Shown one piece after another: positions 8,334 to 16,633 of a stretch of DNA of 64,000 nt. Made by a program: the position numbers and the translations under genes. Location of the stretch: contig CAVPHV010000018.1 in assembly GCA_963704825.1 (NCBI GenBank), positions 1-64,000 on the forward strand, in the 5' to 3' direction. The notes under the pieces are model-generated. The model was not told where the DNA came from. It did no database searches and was given only the letters and a program-made list of their open reading frames with translations. How positions within the stretch are numbered: position 1 is the stretch's first letter; each line of letters starts with the position of its first letter. The DNA is from CAVPHV01 sp963704825 (GTDB taxonomy: Bacteria > Actinomycetota > Acidimicrobiia > Spongiisociales > UBA5794).

Positions 8334-8803
8334 TGGTCGGCGTCGAGCAGTACGGCCCAGTCGGCCGAATCGAGCCCATCGGGGGCTGGACCGGGATGCT
8401 CCCGTGCGAAGGCAACGATGAGCGGTTCGACCCCGACAGATTCGAGCACCTCCGCACCGAGTTCGCCATGACGGCGGTACCGGGCGAACCGTCCCCGCAG
8501 GCGGATCCCGGCAGCGTCGAGCACCGTTGCCAGCGAGCGTCCGATGGCACCGAGGTTCACCCCACTCTTGCCGACGTCGTGGAGTAGCCCGGCGCGAGCC
8601 AGAGTCCGTGAACCGGGGCGGGTGCGCAACGCTCGATGGGCCACCTCGATGGCGTGGCGCTGGTCGGCGGGATGCTGGCTCCAGAACAGCTCAGCTTCTG
8701 CAGGCGTGAGCAATCCCATGACTTCGGCCTGCTCCCGCGGCCCAAGCGGGCGCGCCATAATGAAACCGAAGAATCGTCGAATCAGGTGGGTGAGCTCGGT
8801 CAC
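8327..8803 (-). CDS. HD-domain protein, putative phosphohydrolase
   Basis: A 158-aa protein with the metal-binding LLHDVGK signature near residue 75 and further His/Asp residues downstream (YRRHGELGAEVL, then FAREHPG), the layout of a short HD-domain hydrolase. The N-terminus has a hydrophobic LIRRFFGFIMARPLG segment. HD proteins of this size act on nucleotides or phosphate esters; the substrate here cannot be told. The stop codon lies in a tandem repeat, so the last residues may vary between strains. It stands between scpA and a zinc-finger gene. Confidence 0.75.
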   Translation of the reverse strand: MTELTHLIRRFFGFIMARPLGPREQAEVMGLLTPAEAELFWSQHPADQRHAIEVAHRALRTRPGSRTLARAGLLHDVGKSGVNLGAIGRSLATVLDAAGIRLRGRFARYRRHGELGAEVLESVGVEPLIVAFAREHPGPAPDGLDSADWAVLLDADHT

Positions 8804-8815
8804 ACCGCGGCGCCG

Positions 8816-9163
8816 TCAGGCAGTCTTCTTCGCTTTGCATTCAACGCAGTAGCGAGAGGTCGGCCGGAACTCCATCCGGTCGGCGTCGATATCGTTGCCA
8901 CAGCGTTTGCACTGACCGTAGGTCCCAGCATCGATTCGCTCCAGCGCCTCGTCGACGTTCTCGACCATGACCCTGAGATTCTCAACCAGTCCAAGCACTT
9001 CACTTCGCTCCGCCGTGGCGGCAGCCGCGTCCGCAAACCCGTCACCGAATTCCACGTTTCCGGTGAGCTCGCCCTTCTCGTTGGCACCAAGCTCAGCAAG
9101 CTGATAAACCAGCCTTGCTCGCTCGTCTATGAGGGCGGCGGTAGCCGCATCGAAATCGATCAC
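8816..9163 (-). CDS. TraR/DksA-type C4 zinc-finger protein
   Basis: At 115 aa it resembles short actinobacterial DksA/TraR proteins. An N-terminal coiled-coil-like helix pair (residues 1-75) is followed by a four-Cys finger: CKRC, then CVEC near the C-terminus. The phrase ALERIDAGTYGQCKRCG is the family signature. Members contact RNA polymerase through the secondary channel in proteobacteria; that role is inferred for actinobacteria. Two further DksA-like genes lie at 52.7-53.5 kb. Confidence 0.85.
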   Translation of the reverse strand: MIDFDAATAALIDERARLVYQLAELGANEKGELTGNVEFGDGFADAAAATAERSEVLGLVENLRVMVENVDEALERIDAGTYGQCKRCGNDIDADRMEFRPTSRYCVECKAKKTA

Positions 9164-9195
9164 CAGTGCTCCAGAAAACGTTGACCGGCCCGACC

Positions 9196-10107
9196 TTACC
9201 TGCCACGCGGATGTGATGTCACAAACACCTCGTACAGATGCTGAGGTGATACCCGCGTGTAGATCTGGGTTGTGCTGATGTTAGCGTGACCAAGCATCTC
9301 TTGGACGGTTCTCAGGTCGGCTCCCCCTTCCACCATGTGGGTGGCAGCCGAGTGGCGCAACACATGGGGTGAGACGCGGTCACGAGCAATCCCGGCCTTG
9401 GCGGCGGCCTTGCGGACGATCCCCCACACCCCCTGCCGACTGAGGGCGTTGCCTCGGGAGTTGAGAAACAGCCTGCCGGGGTCCGCTCCGGGGCGACGCA
9501 GTTCGAGGCGGTACGGCAGGTAGGCCGTGACGGCGGCAATGGCGTACCGGCCGAGCGGAACCAGGCGCTGTTTGTTGCCCTTGCCGGTCAGCATGACGGT
9601 GCGGGTCTCGAAGTCCATGTCGTGCAAGTCAACCGTAACGGCCTCAGTGACCCGAGCCCCAGTCGCATAGAGGAACTCCAATAGTGCTGCGTCGCGGGCC
9701 CCGAGCGGGTCGGAGCGATTCGGGCTCTCCAAGAGCCGCTCCACCTCATCAACGGTCAGCGCCTTCGGTAGCGACGCCCCGCGCCGCGGCGTATCGAGGC
9801 CTGCCGTCGGATCAGACGCGGTGTACTCCTCGGCGAACAGGAACCGGTGCATCCCGCGCACCGCCGCCATCTTGCGCCCAATTGTGCCGGGCTTGAGACT
9901 GCGGCCGTCGAGGTCCGCCATGAATCTGGAGACGAGCTCGGGGGTGATGTCGTCGAGGTCGGGACCGGGATCAGCGGCCTCGGCAACGCCAAGAAACGCT
10001 GCGTATTGAGCGAGGTCTCTGCGGTAGGCGGAAACGGTGTTGGCCGCAAGGCCCCGCTCGGCCGAAAGCGAGACGAGGAACTCGGCGATGCCGTCGCGTA
10101 GCCTCAT
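9196..10107 (-). CDS. xerD: XerD-type tyrosine recombinase
   Basis: A 303-aa protein with an N-terminal SAM-like core-binding domain and a C-terminal catalytic domain. The catalytic residues are visible: ARVTEA (Arg), a Lys in the beta hairpin, HVLRHSAATH (HxxR), HAN (His/Trp position) and the nucleophile Tyr in STTQIYTRVS. XerC/XerD resolve chromosome dimers at dif. ATG 10107 overlaps the NUDIX stop as ATGA. In actinobacteria xerD usually lies between the NUDIX gene and scpA, supporting xerD over a phage integrase. Confidence 0.93.
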   Translation of the reverse strand: MRLRDGIAEFLVSLSAERGLAANTVSAYRRDLAQYAAFLGVAEAADPGPDLDDITPELVSRFMADLDGRSLKPGTIGRKMAAVRGMHRFLFAEEYTASDPTAGLDTPRRGASLPKALTVDEVERLLESPNRSDPLGARDAALLEFLYATGARVTEAVTVDLHDMDFETRTVMLTGKGNKQRLVPLGRYAIAAVTAYLPYRLELRRPGADPGRLFLNSRGNALSRQGVWGIVRKAAAKAGIARDRVSPHVLRHSAATHMVEGGADLRTVQEMLGHANISTTQIYTRVSPQHLYEVFVTSHPRGR

Positions 10108-10649
10108 CGCTCCCGGGCGACCAGCCACTGCAGCGCTACCAACGTCTTGGCGTCGCTGACGGCACCCGACGCCAGGAGCCCGGCGACCTCACCAATCGGC
10201 ACTCGCACCAATTCGGCGGCTTCCTCCTCAATCCCGTGGGGCCGCATCGGCACCGGAGTCAGCCCCTCAGCAACGTAGATCCGGATGCGCTCATCGCTGA
10301 ATCCCGGCGTCGTCCAAATGTCCGCGATCAAAACCAACTCGCCGGCCCGGAACCCGATCTCCTCTTCGAGCTCGCGAGCCGCGGTCACCTCGGGCGGTTC
10401 ACCGACCACATCGAGCTTGCCGGCAGGAATCTCGAGGAGCAGAGAGTGGATCGGAGCGCGGTATTGCCTGATCAGGATCACTTCCCCATCGGCGATGGGC
10501 AGCACCGCAACGGCTCCGGGGTGACGAACGGCAATCCGCAACGCGCGCCGGCCATCGGGGGCTTCGACTTCGACCTCATCGAGCCCGAGGAATCCCAACT
10601 CGGCCACCCGCCGCGCCGTGACGACCTTGAAGCCCCCGCTGGGCTCCAT
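10104..10649 (-). CDS. NUDIX hydrolase, ADP-ribose pyrophosphatase type
   Basis: The NUDIX box is complete around residues 85-107 (GEPPEVTAARELEEEIGF, matching Gx5Ex7REUxEExGU), with the upstream LLEIPAGK strand typical of ADP-ribose pyrophosphatases that clear ADP-ribose or similar sugar nucleotides. Length is 181 aa. It lies one base after the pyrG stop and overlaps xerD, so it belongs to a pyrG-NUDIX-xerD transcription unit. The exact substrate is inferred from family resemblance. Confidence 0.9.
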   Translation of the reverse strand: MEPSGGFKVVTARRVAELGFLGLDEVEVEAPDGRRALRIAVRHPGAVAVLPIADGEVILIRQYRAPIHSLLLEIPAGKLDVVGEPPEVTAARELEEEIGFRAGELVLIADIWTTPGFSDERIRIYVAEGLTPVPMRPHGIEEEAAELVRVPIGEVAGLLASGAVSDAKTLVALQWLVARER

Positions 10650-10650
10650 G

Positions 10651-12318
10651 TCAGCCAGACCGTTCTGCGGACACCTCGGCAGCCGATTCGCTCAATACGA
10701 CCGTCGATGACCCGAGACCATGCTTGTGTTCGAGGGCGGCCTTCATGAAGCCCTCGAACAGGGGGTGCGGGTGGTTGGGTCGCGACTTGAATTCGGGGTG
10801 GAACTGCGAGGCGATGAAGAACGGGTGATCCGGGATCTCCACGATCTCGACCAAACGATCGTCGGGCGATACTCCGCTCAGTCGCAAGCCGGCGGCTTCG
10901 AGGTCGCGGCGGTATCTGTTGTTGACTTCCCAGCGGTGGCGATGCCGTTCGTAGATGATCGGCTCCCCGTAGAGCCGGCGGGCCAAGGAACCCTCGGCGA
11001 GCTTGGCCGGGTACACACCGAGCCGCATCGTTCCACCCTTGTCCTCGACATCGTGCTGGTCGGCCATCAAGTCGATGACGGGGTGCGTTGAGGTCGGATC
11101 AAACTCCGAGCTGTGGGCGTCGCGCAGCGACAATTCGTCGCGGGCAAACTCGATCACCGCACACTGCAGCCCAAGACAAAGGCCGAGGAAGGGCAGACCC
11201 TCCTCGCGGGCATAGCGGATCGATTGAATCTTCCCCTCGACACCTCGAATCCCGAAGCCGCCCGGAACCACGATGCCATCGATCCCATCGAGATAGGAGG
11301 CGGCGAGCAAACCGTCGACCTCATCGCTGGGGATCCACTTGATGTCGGCCCTCACGCCGTTGGCGGCGGCGCCGTGCCGCAGGGCCTCGACCACGCTCAG
11401 GTAAGCGTCGGGGAGATCAACGTATTTGCCGACGATGCCGACGGTCACATCCTCGGTGGCGTTGTCCATGCGGTCGACCATCGCCCGCCAGGACGACAGA
11501 TCGGGCTCGGACGCTTCGATGCTGAGGTGCCGGCACACGACATCGTCGAGGCCACGCTCGTGGAGTGCCAGCGGCACGGCGTAGATGTTGCTCACGTTGG
11601 TGGCGTTGATGACGGCGTCGTTGTCCACGTCGCAGAACAGACTGATCTTGCGGCTGGCGGCTTCGTCGACGGGCCGGTCCGACCGCACCACGATGACATC
11701 GGGATGAATCCCTCGCCCGCGCAGCTCGGCGACCGAATGCTGCGTCGGCTTGGTCTTCAGCTCCTCGCTCGTCTCGAGGTAAGGCACCAGGGTGACGTGG
11801 ATGTAGCAGACGTTGTCCGGGCCGAGGTCCTTGCGCAGCTGGCGGATGGCTTCGAGGAACGGAAGACTCTCGATGTCGCCGACCGTGCCACCCACCTCAC
11901 ACAGCACGACATCGATTTGGTCATCGTCGCCGAGCTTGCGGATCCTGGCCTTGATCTCGTTCGTGATGTGGGGAATCACCTGGACGGTCGCCCCGAGATA
12001 GTCGCCGCGCCGTTCGCGGCGGATCACGGATTGGTAGATGCCACCGGTCGTGACGTTGGAGTCACGCCGCAGGCTTTCACCGATGAATCGTTCGTAGTGA
12101 CCGAGGTCGAGATCGGTCTCCCCGCCGTCATCGGTGACGAACACTTCCCCATGTTCGAATGGGTTCATGGTGCCGGGATCCACGTTGATGTAGGGATCCA
12201 ACTTCTGGCTTACCACTCGCAAACCCCGTGCTTTCAGCAGTCGCCCGAGGGATGATGCGGTAATGCCCTTGCCGAGGCTCGACGTCACGCCACCCGTGAC
12301 GAACACGTACTTGGTCAA
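10651..12318 (-). CDS. pyrG: CTP synthase
   Basis: Converts UTP to CTP using glutamine. The N-terminal synthetase domain begins KYVFVTGGVTSSLGKGI with its P-loop-like loop, followed by KLDPYINVDPGTM and GGTVGDIES. The C-terminal class I glutamine amidotransferase domain shows the nucleophile in PFLGLCLGLQ and the H-E pair in FHPEF. At 555 aa it is full length. Start ATG 12318; recN lies 58 bp upstream. Confidence 0.98.
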   Translation of the reverse strand: MTKYVFVTGGVTSSLGKGITASSLGRLLKARGLRVVSQKLDPYINVDPGTMNPFEHGEVFVTDDGGETDLDLGHYERFIGESLRRDSNVTTGGIYQSVIRRERRGDYLGATVQVIPHITNEIKARIRKLGDDDQIDVVLCEVGGTVGDIESLPFLEAIRQLRKDLGPDNVCYIHVTLVPYLETSEELKTKPTQHSVAELRGRGIHPDVIVVRSDRPVDEAASRKISLFCDVDNDAVINATNVSNIYAVPLALHERGLDDVVCRHLSIEASEPDLSSWRAMVDRMDNATEDVTVGIVGKYVDLPDAYLSVVEALRHGAAANGVRADIKWIPSDEVDGLLAASYLDGIDGIVVPGGFGIRGVEGKIQSIRYAREEGLPFLGLCLGLQCAVIEFARDELSLRDAHSSEFDPTSTHPVIDLMADQHDVEDKGGTMRLGVYPAKLAEGSLARRLYGEPIIYERHRHRWEVNNRYRRDLEAAGLRLSGVSPDDRLVEIVEIPDHPFFIASQFHPEFKSRPNHPHPLFEGFMKAALEHKHGLGSSTVVLSESAAEVSAERSG

Positions 12319-12376
12319 GGCTGTCTCTCCGCCCTAGGAAGCAGGCAGTGTACCAGTGGTCGTCGCCGCGGCCCGA

Positions 12377-14011
12377 TCATCCCAAATCATTGAGGACCTC
12401 CGACTTGCCCGCGGCCTCCAGCAACTCGGCGGCATGCTCCCTACCCCGCTCGCTCTCCGGCATGCCGGCCAGCATGCGCGAGAGCTCCTCGAGTCGGCCG
12501 CTGCCGGCTACCGTGGCGACGGTGGCCGCAGCATCCTGACGTGCCACCACGAAGTGCTGATCGGCGAAGGCGGCGACCTGCGGGAGGTGGGTCACGCACA
12601 GCACCTGGCGACCCGCCGCCAGCGTCGCGAGCTTGCGCCCCATCGCCAGCGCCGTCGTCCCACCAATACCGGCATCAATCTCATCGAAGGCTACGACCTC
12701 GGCATCACCGACCCCGGCGGCCAGACGCAACGCGAGTACGAGACGGCTCAGTTCACCTCCGGAGGCAATCCGGGCCACCGGTCCCGGGGTCAACCCGGCG
12801 TCGGAGGCAAACATCAGTGAGGTCCGGTCACTGCCGCAGGGACCAAGCTCGGCCAGGTCGAAGCTGAAGGCCACCGTCGGCGAACGAAAGCCCAGTTCCT
12901 TCAGGTGGGTGACCGCCTCGCCGGCAATCTGGTCGGCAGTGCTGGTGCGCCGTTCTCGCAACTCGTCGGCAGCCCGCCGGGCCGCCGCCTCGGCCGCGGC
13001 GAGTTCGTCGGCAAGACTGTCGGCCCGGTCGAGGAGGCGAACCAGTTCGGCGGCCCGGGTCTCGGCTTCGGCGCCGTAGGCGAGCACCTCGTCGAGGCTG
13101 TCGCCGTACTTGCGACGCAGGTCGCCGAGGCGGGCCAACTGGACTTCGACCGTCTGCAACCTCCCCGGGTCATGGTCGAGGTTTCCGCCGGCCCGACCGA
13201 CCTCCCCGCCGAGTTCGTCGACCAGGCCGACCAGCTCCTCGGCTTGGCCGGCGATGCTCTCGAGTTCCGGGTCGTAGCGAACCAAACGGCGTAGCTCGCT
13301 TGCCGCCCGCCCGAGGGAGTCTCCGGCACCTTGTTCGGCGGCCAACGCATCCGATGCCGCGGCAAGGCCTTCGAGCAACGTCTCGCGGTTGCGCAGGCGG
13401 GCGGCCTCAGCGGCCAGACTCTTGTCGTCTCCGGCCGCAAAACCGGCGTCGGCAATCTCCTCTGCCTGAAACCGCACCATGTCGAGTTCCCGCTCGAGGG
13501 CGCGCCGGTCGCCGCCGAGCAGCTCTGATTCGTGGCGGAGGCCGACCAGCCGCTCCCAAGCGATCCGATAGTCAGCCAACGTCTTCTGACCTGCTGCGTC
13601 GAGGGCTCCGTCGATCATTGCCCGGACGCCGGCCGCCGACGCCAGCGCCAGGTGGTCGTGCTGGGCCACGATCTCTACAAGGCCGTCCGTCTTGGTGGAG
13701 AGCGCCTTGGCCGGGACCATGGCACCGTCGACGTAGGCGCGGCTGCGGCCCTCACGGGAGACGCGGCGTGCGGCGACGTGCTCGCCGTCGACCCATTGGA
13801 ATCGGCCCTCAACCCGCAGTTCATCGCCCTCAGGCCCGACCTGGTCGCGCCGAGCGGGCTCACCGATCAGGAGCTGCAGGGCTCCGAGCAACAGGGTCTT
13901 GCCGGCACCGGTCTCGCCGGTGACCACGACGAGGCCCGCGCCCGGCTCGAGAGTGGCATCGGCGATGATACCGAGGTTGGAGACGGAGAGCTCATCGAGC
14001 ATGACGGTCAC
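12377..14011 (-). CDS. recN: DNA repair protein RecN
   Basis: SMC-like ATPase for double-strand-break repair. Walker A is GETGAGKT near residue 33, a long coiled-coil middle (about residues 150-360) is rich in Ala, Glu and Arg, and the C-terminal half has the signature SGGELSR and Walker B VVAFDEIDAGIGG. Length is 544 aa. ATG 14011 overlaps the nadK stop as ATGA; a second ATG at 14002 is possible. The tlyA-nadK-recN order is conserved in actinobacteria. Confidence 0.96.
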   Translation of the reverse strand: MTVMLDELSVSNLGIIADATLEPGAGLVVVTGETGAGKTLLLGALQLLIGEPARRDQVGPEGDELRVEGRFQWVDGEHVAARRVSREGRSRAYVDGAMVPAKALSTKTDGLVEIVAQHDHLALASAAGVRAMIDGALDAAGQKTLADYRIAWERLVGLRHESELLGGDRRALERELDMVRFQAEEIADAGFAAGDDKSLAAEAARLRNRETLLEGLAAASDALAAEQGAGDSLGRAASELRRLVRYDPELESIAGQAEELVGLVDELGGEVGRAGGNLDHDPGRLQTVEVQLARLGDLRRKYGDSLDEVLAYGAEAETRAAELVRLLDRADSLADELAAAEAAARRAADELRERRTSTADQIAGEAVTHLKELGFRSPTVAFSFDLAELGPCGSDRTSLMFASDAGLTPGPVARIASGGELSRLVLALRLAAGVGDAEVVAFDEIDAGIGGTTALAMGRKLATLAAGRQVLCVTHLPQVAAFADQHFVVARQDAAATVATVAGSGRLEELSRMLAGMPESERGREHAAELLEAAGKSEVLNDLG

Positions 14012-14826
14012 GCATGGTCGAGGCCGAACTGGTGACGTACTGCCTGCGGGAAGGGGTGTTCGCCCAGCGACAGGAAGCGAATGGGCCGTTCCCCACGGGT
14101 GACGACGATCGAGTCCCCTTCGTCGAGGACCACGGCCTCCCGTCCGTCAAGGTTGACCCTGACCTGGCGGTCGAGGACCACCGTCAGTCGCAGCACCGCG
14201 TCGGGGGCGAGCACGATCGAACGCGACAGCAGGCTGTGTGGCGCCACCGGAGTGAGAATCAGAGCGTCGAGGGTTGGATCGAGAACCGGGCCACCGGCCG
14301 ACAGCGAATACGCGGTCGACCCGAGCGGAGTGGCCACGATCAGTCCGTCGGCCCGGTAGCTGGTGAAGTAATGGTCGTTGATCGCAACGTCGAGCTGCAC
14401 CAAACGCCGGCTCATCACCTTCTCGACGACGAGATCGTTGATACCCAGCCAGCTGCGGCCATCTTCGATTGAAGCCTTGACGGTCATCCGATGCTTCACC
14501 TCGAGCCCGCGGGTCAGCAGTCCGTCGAGCATCTGGTCGATCATCCCGGGCGCGATGTCGGCGAGGTACCCCACATTGCCGAGGTTCACCCCGACGACGG
14601 GAAGGTCGTGTTCCATGGCCAGCGCGGCAGCCTCGAGCAGGGTTCCGTCGCCGCCGATCCCGACGACCAAGTCGGTGTCGGCGGGGGCGTGAGTCGCGTC
14701 GCGGTCGAGCCACACCGCCTCCATCCCTCGCTCGATGGCACCGGTTATCACCTCGCGGGCGACCTGGTCGGCCTCGGGCTTCGTATCGTGTACGAGAAGA
14801 GCGAGGCGGGGAACCGCGGTGCTCAT
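14008..14826 (-). CDS. nadK: NAD(+) kinase
   Basis: Phosphorylates NAD to NADP. The GGDGTLLEAA motif near residue 58 and the glycine-rich PLGSTAYSLSAGGP segment identify the PpnK family; the adenine-binding ND pair is seen in GINDLVVEK. Length is 272 aa. The start overlaps the tlyA stop as ATGA, and its own stop overlaps the recN start, so the three genes are likely co-translated. Confidence 0.96.
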   Translation of the reverse strand: MSTAVPRLALLVHDTKPEADQVAREVITGAIERGMEAVWLDRDATHAPADTDLVVGIGGDGTLLEAAALAMEHDLPVVGVNLGNVGYLADIAPGMIDQMLDGLLTRGLEVKHRMTVKASIEDGRSWLGINDLVVEKVMSRRLVQLDVAINDHYFTSYRADGLIVATPLGSTAYSLSAGGPVLDPTLDALILTPVAPHSLLSRSIVLAPDAVLRLTVVLDRQVRVNLDGREAVVLDEGDSIVVTRGERPIRFLSLGEHPFPQAVRHQFGLDHA

Positions 14827-15602
14827 GGCGTCACAACCTCATCGATCAGTCCGGCGTCAATGGTGGGCGGGCCGGGTTGGGCCCACAGCAGGAACTCGCG
14901 GTTGCCCTTGGCTCCCGTTACCGGAGACGGTACAACACCACGGGCACCAAGGCCGGCAGCCCCAAGCGCCGCCGCAACCGCGTTCAGTGCGCTGCGATGC
15001 TGCACGGGGTCACGCACGATGCCCCCCTTGCCGACCTGGCCCTTACCGACCTCGAATTGGGGCTTGACCAGCAGCACGTAATCAGTGCCCGCGGTGCCTG
15101 CGGCGGCAAATTGACGTGCCACGGTGCCAAGCGAAATGAACGACATGTCGGCGACCACAACGTCGAACGGCGCTCCGAGCGAAGCCAGGTCGGCGTGCCG
15201 GAAGTTGGTGCGTTCGACCACGACCACCTCCTCTCGCTGGCGGAGTCCCCAGTCGAGTTGTCCGTACCCGACGTCGAGGGCCACCACCCGGGCCGCACCG
15301 CGTTGCAGCAGACAGTCGGTGAACCCACCGGTCGAAGCGCCGACGTCGAGAGCCGAACGGCCGTTGACATCGACGGCGAAGGCGTCGAGCGCCGCATCGA
15401 GTTTGAGCCCGCCACGACCGACAAAACGTGAGGGCTCGACAACCATCCGCACCGAGGCACCGGCGTCGACCAGCGTTGCCGCCTTGGCGGCGGGAAGCCC
15501 GTCGACCTCCACCCAACCCGCGCCGATCGCCCGTTGCGCCGCAGCGCGGCTCGGCGCCAGCTTGCGGCGTACCAGTTCGGCGTCGAGGCGGCGCCGGGTC
15601 AG
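14823..15602 (-). CDS. tlyA: TlyA family rRNA 2'-O-methyltransferase (probable CTG start)
   Basis: An N-terminal S4 RNA-binding domain (RRRLDAELVRRKLAPSR onward) is followed by an FtsJ-like methyltransferase domain: SALDVGASTGGFTDCLLQ (SAM site), VALDVGYGQL and LLVKPQFEVGKG. TlyA methylates 16S and 23S rRNA and governs capreomycin sensitivity. The first conventional start (GTG 15512) would lose most of the S4 domain. CTG at 15602 overlaps the upstream stop as CTGA, restores the domain and gives 259 aa, close to the family norm. The start is inferred. Confidence 0.9.
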   Translation of the reverse strand: MTRRRLDAELVRRKLAPSRAAAQRAIGAGWVEVDGLPAAKAATLVDAGASVRMVVEPSRFVGRGGLKLDAALDAFAVDVNGRSALDVGASTGGFTDCLLQRGAARVVALDVGYGQLDWGLRQREEVVVVERTNFRHADLASLGAPFDVVVADMSFISLGTVARQFAAAGTAGTDYVLLVKPQFEVGKGQVGKGGIVRDPVQHRSALNAVAAALGAAGLGARGVVPSPVTGAKGNREFLLWAQPGPPTIDAGLIDEVVTP

Positions 15603-15808
15603 AAGAGTTCCCCTCGCTCTGTCGTTGAAGGCGACGAGCCGGCCTCGGCGTCGAGCTCGGCGGCGAGCTGCTTGGCCAACTCCTCCGCGGCCTCGACCGC
15701 GTCGGCAGGATCGAGGTCGGCGAGGGCCTCGATGTCATCGGAGGGCTCGGTCGGATCTGGCGCCGACCCCATCGCAGGGTCGTCGCCCGGGTGGGGCGTA
15801 GTATTCAT
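15599..15808 (-). CDS. Small acidic protein (69 aa), unknown function
   Basis: ATG at 15808. The first 27 residues are rich in Pro, Asp and Gly; residues 28-55 form an acidic, Ala/Glu-rich amphipathic helix (ALADLDPADAVEAAEELAKQ). Such small acidic proteins directly precede tlyA in other actinobacteria. The stop codon overlaps the CTG proposed as the tlyA start. No enzymatic motif is visible. It is divergent from the rhomboid gene with under 40 bp between starts. Confidence 0.65.
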   Translation of the reverse strand: MNTTPHPGDDPAMGSAPDPTEPSDDIEALADLDPADAVEAAEELAKQLAAELDAEAGSSPSTTERGELF

Positions 15809-15846
15809 GGAGCCATTATCACCCGCCACAGCGACAGGAACGAGCC

Positions 15847-16578
15847 TTGTTCCCGATTCGTGATGTCAACCCGACGAGGATCACGCCGTACATCACCATC
15901 GGTTTGATCGCGCTCAACATCCTGGTGTTCTTCTTCTGGCAACCCCCGGCCGATGACGTGGCCGCCAGCACCGACTTCCTCTACGAGCACGCTGCGGTGG
16001 CTTGCGAGCTCACCACCGGCGAACCCATCAGCGCCGACGAGGTGCTCCAGGACGTGTGCGTGGAAGGCGGTGAGCCGGTGTTCCCCGACAAGAACGTGTG
16101 GATTGCCACCGTGGTTTCGATGTTTCTCCACGGCGGCTTGTTTCACCTCCTGGGCAACATGTGGTTCCTCTGGATCTTCGGCAACAACGTCGAGGAGGCC
16201 TACGGCACCTTCGGCTATCTGGCGCTCTACACCATCGCCGGGCTGGCAGCTACGTTCGCCTTCGTGTTCGTCAACCCGAACGCCACCGTTCCGTTGGTGG
16301 GGGCCTCGGGCGCCATCGCCGGCGTGCTCGGCGCCTATGCGGTGCTCTTCCCGCGCCACAGGGTGCTGTCGTTGGTCGTTATCGTCTTCGTCCCCGTCCC
16401 GGCGTTGTTCTTCCTCGGCGTCTGGTTCATCATGCAGTTCGCCATATCCGACGTGACCACTGCGTGGGAGGCCCACGTCGCCGGCTTCGTCGTCGGTGTC
16501 CTGGTGACGCTGCCGTTGCGCAACCGCCTGCTGGGGCGGGTCCACGCCCTCCATGCGACGACCCGCTTTCGGTTCTGA
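15847..16578 (+). CDS. Rhomboid family intramembrane serine protease
   Basis: A 243-aa polytopic protein with about six hydrophobic segments. The catalytic serine lies in GASGAIAGVLGAY, and the partner His in EAHVAGFVVG of the last helix; the upstream HGGLFHLLGNMWFLWIFG loop is the conserved rhomboid His/Asn region. It cleaves membrane proteins within the bilayer. A loop of about 50 residues between helices 1 and 2 contains two cysteines and faces outward by analogy. Translation starts at TTG 15847 behind AGGAA. Confidence 0.92.
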   Translation: MFPIRDVNPTRITPYITIGLIALNILVFFFWQPPADDVAASTDFLYEHAAVACELTTGEPISADEVLQDVCVEGGEPVFPDKNVWIATVVSMFLHGGLFHLLGNMWFLWIFGNNVEEAYGTFGYLALYTIAGLAATFAFVFVNPNATVPLVGASGAIAGVLGAYAVLFPRHRVLSLVVIVFVPVPALFFLGVWFIMQFAISDVTTAWEAHVAGFVVGVLVTLPLRNRLLGRVHALHATTRFRF

Positions 16579-16633
16579 TCGGCCACTTCAACCAACCTGC
16601 CTTCTGTTTCGCATGTTCTGCTAAAGTACCGGC

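Noticed and set aside
9196..10107. Phage or integrative-element integrase
   Set aside because: The neighbours are conserved housekeeping genes and no attachment site or phage gene is near; XerD is the better call.
11113..12255. 380-codon plus-strand frame opposite pyrG
   Set aside because: Lies wholly antisense to an intact CTP synthase gene; no motif.
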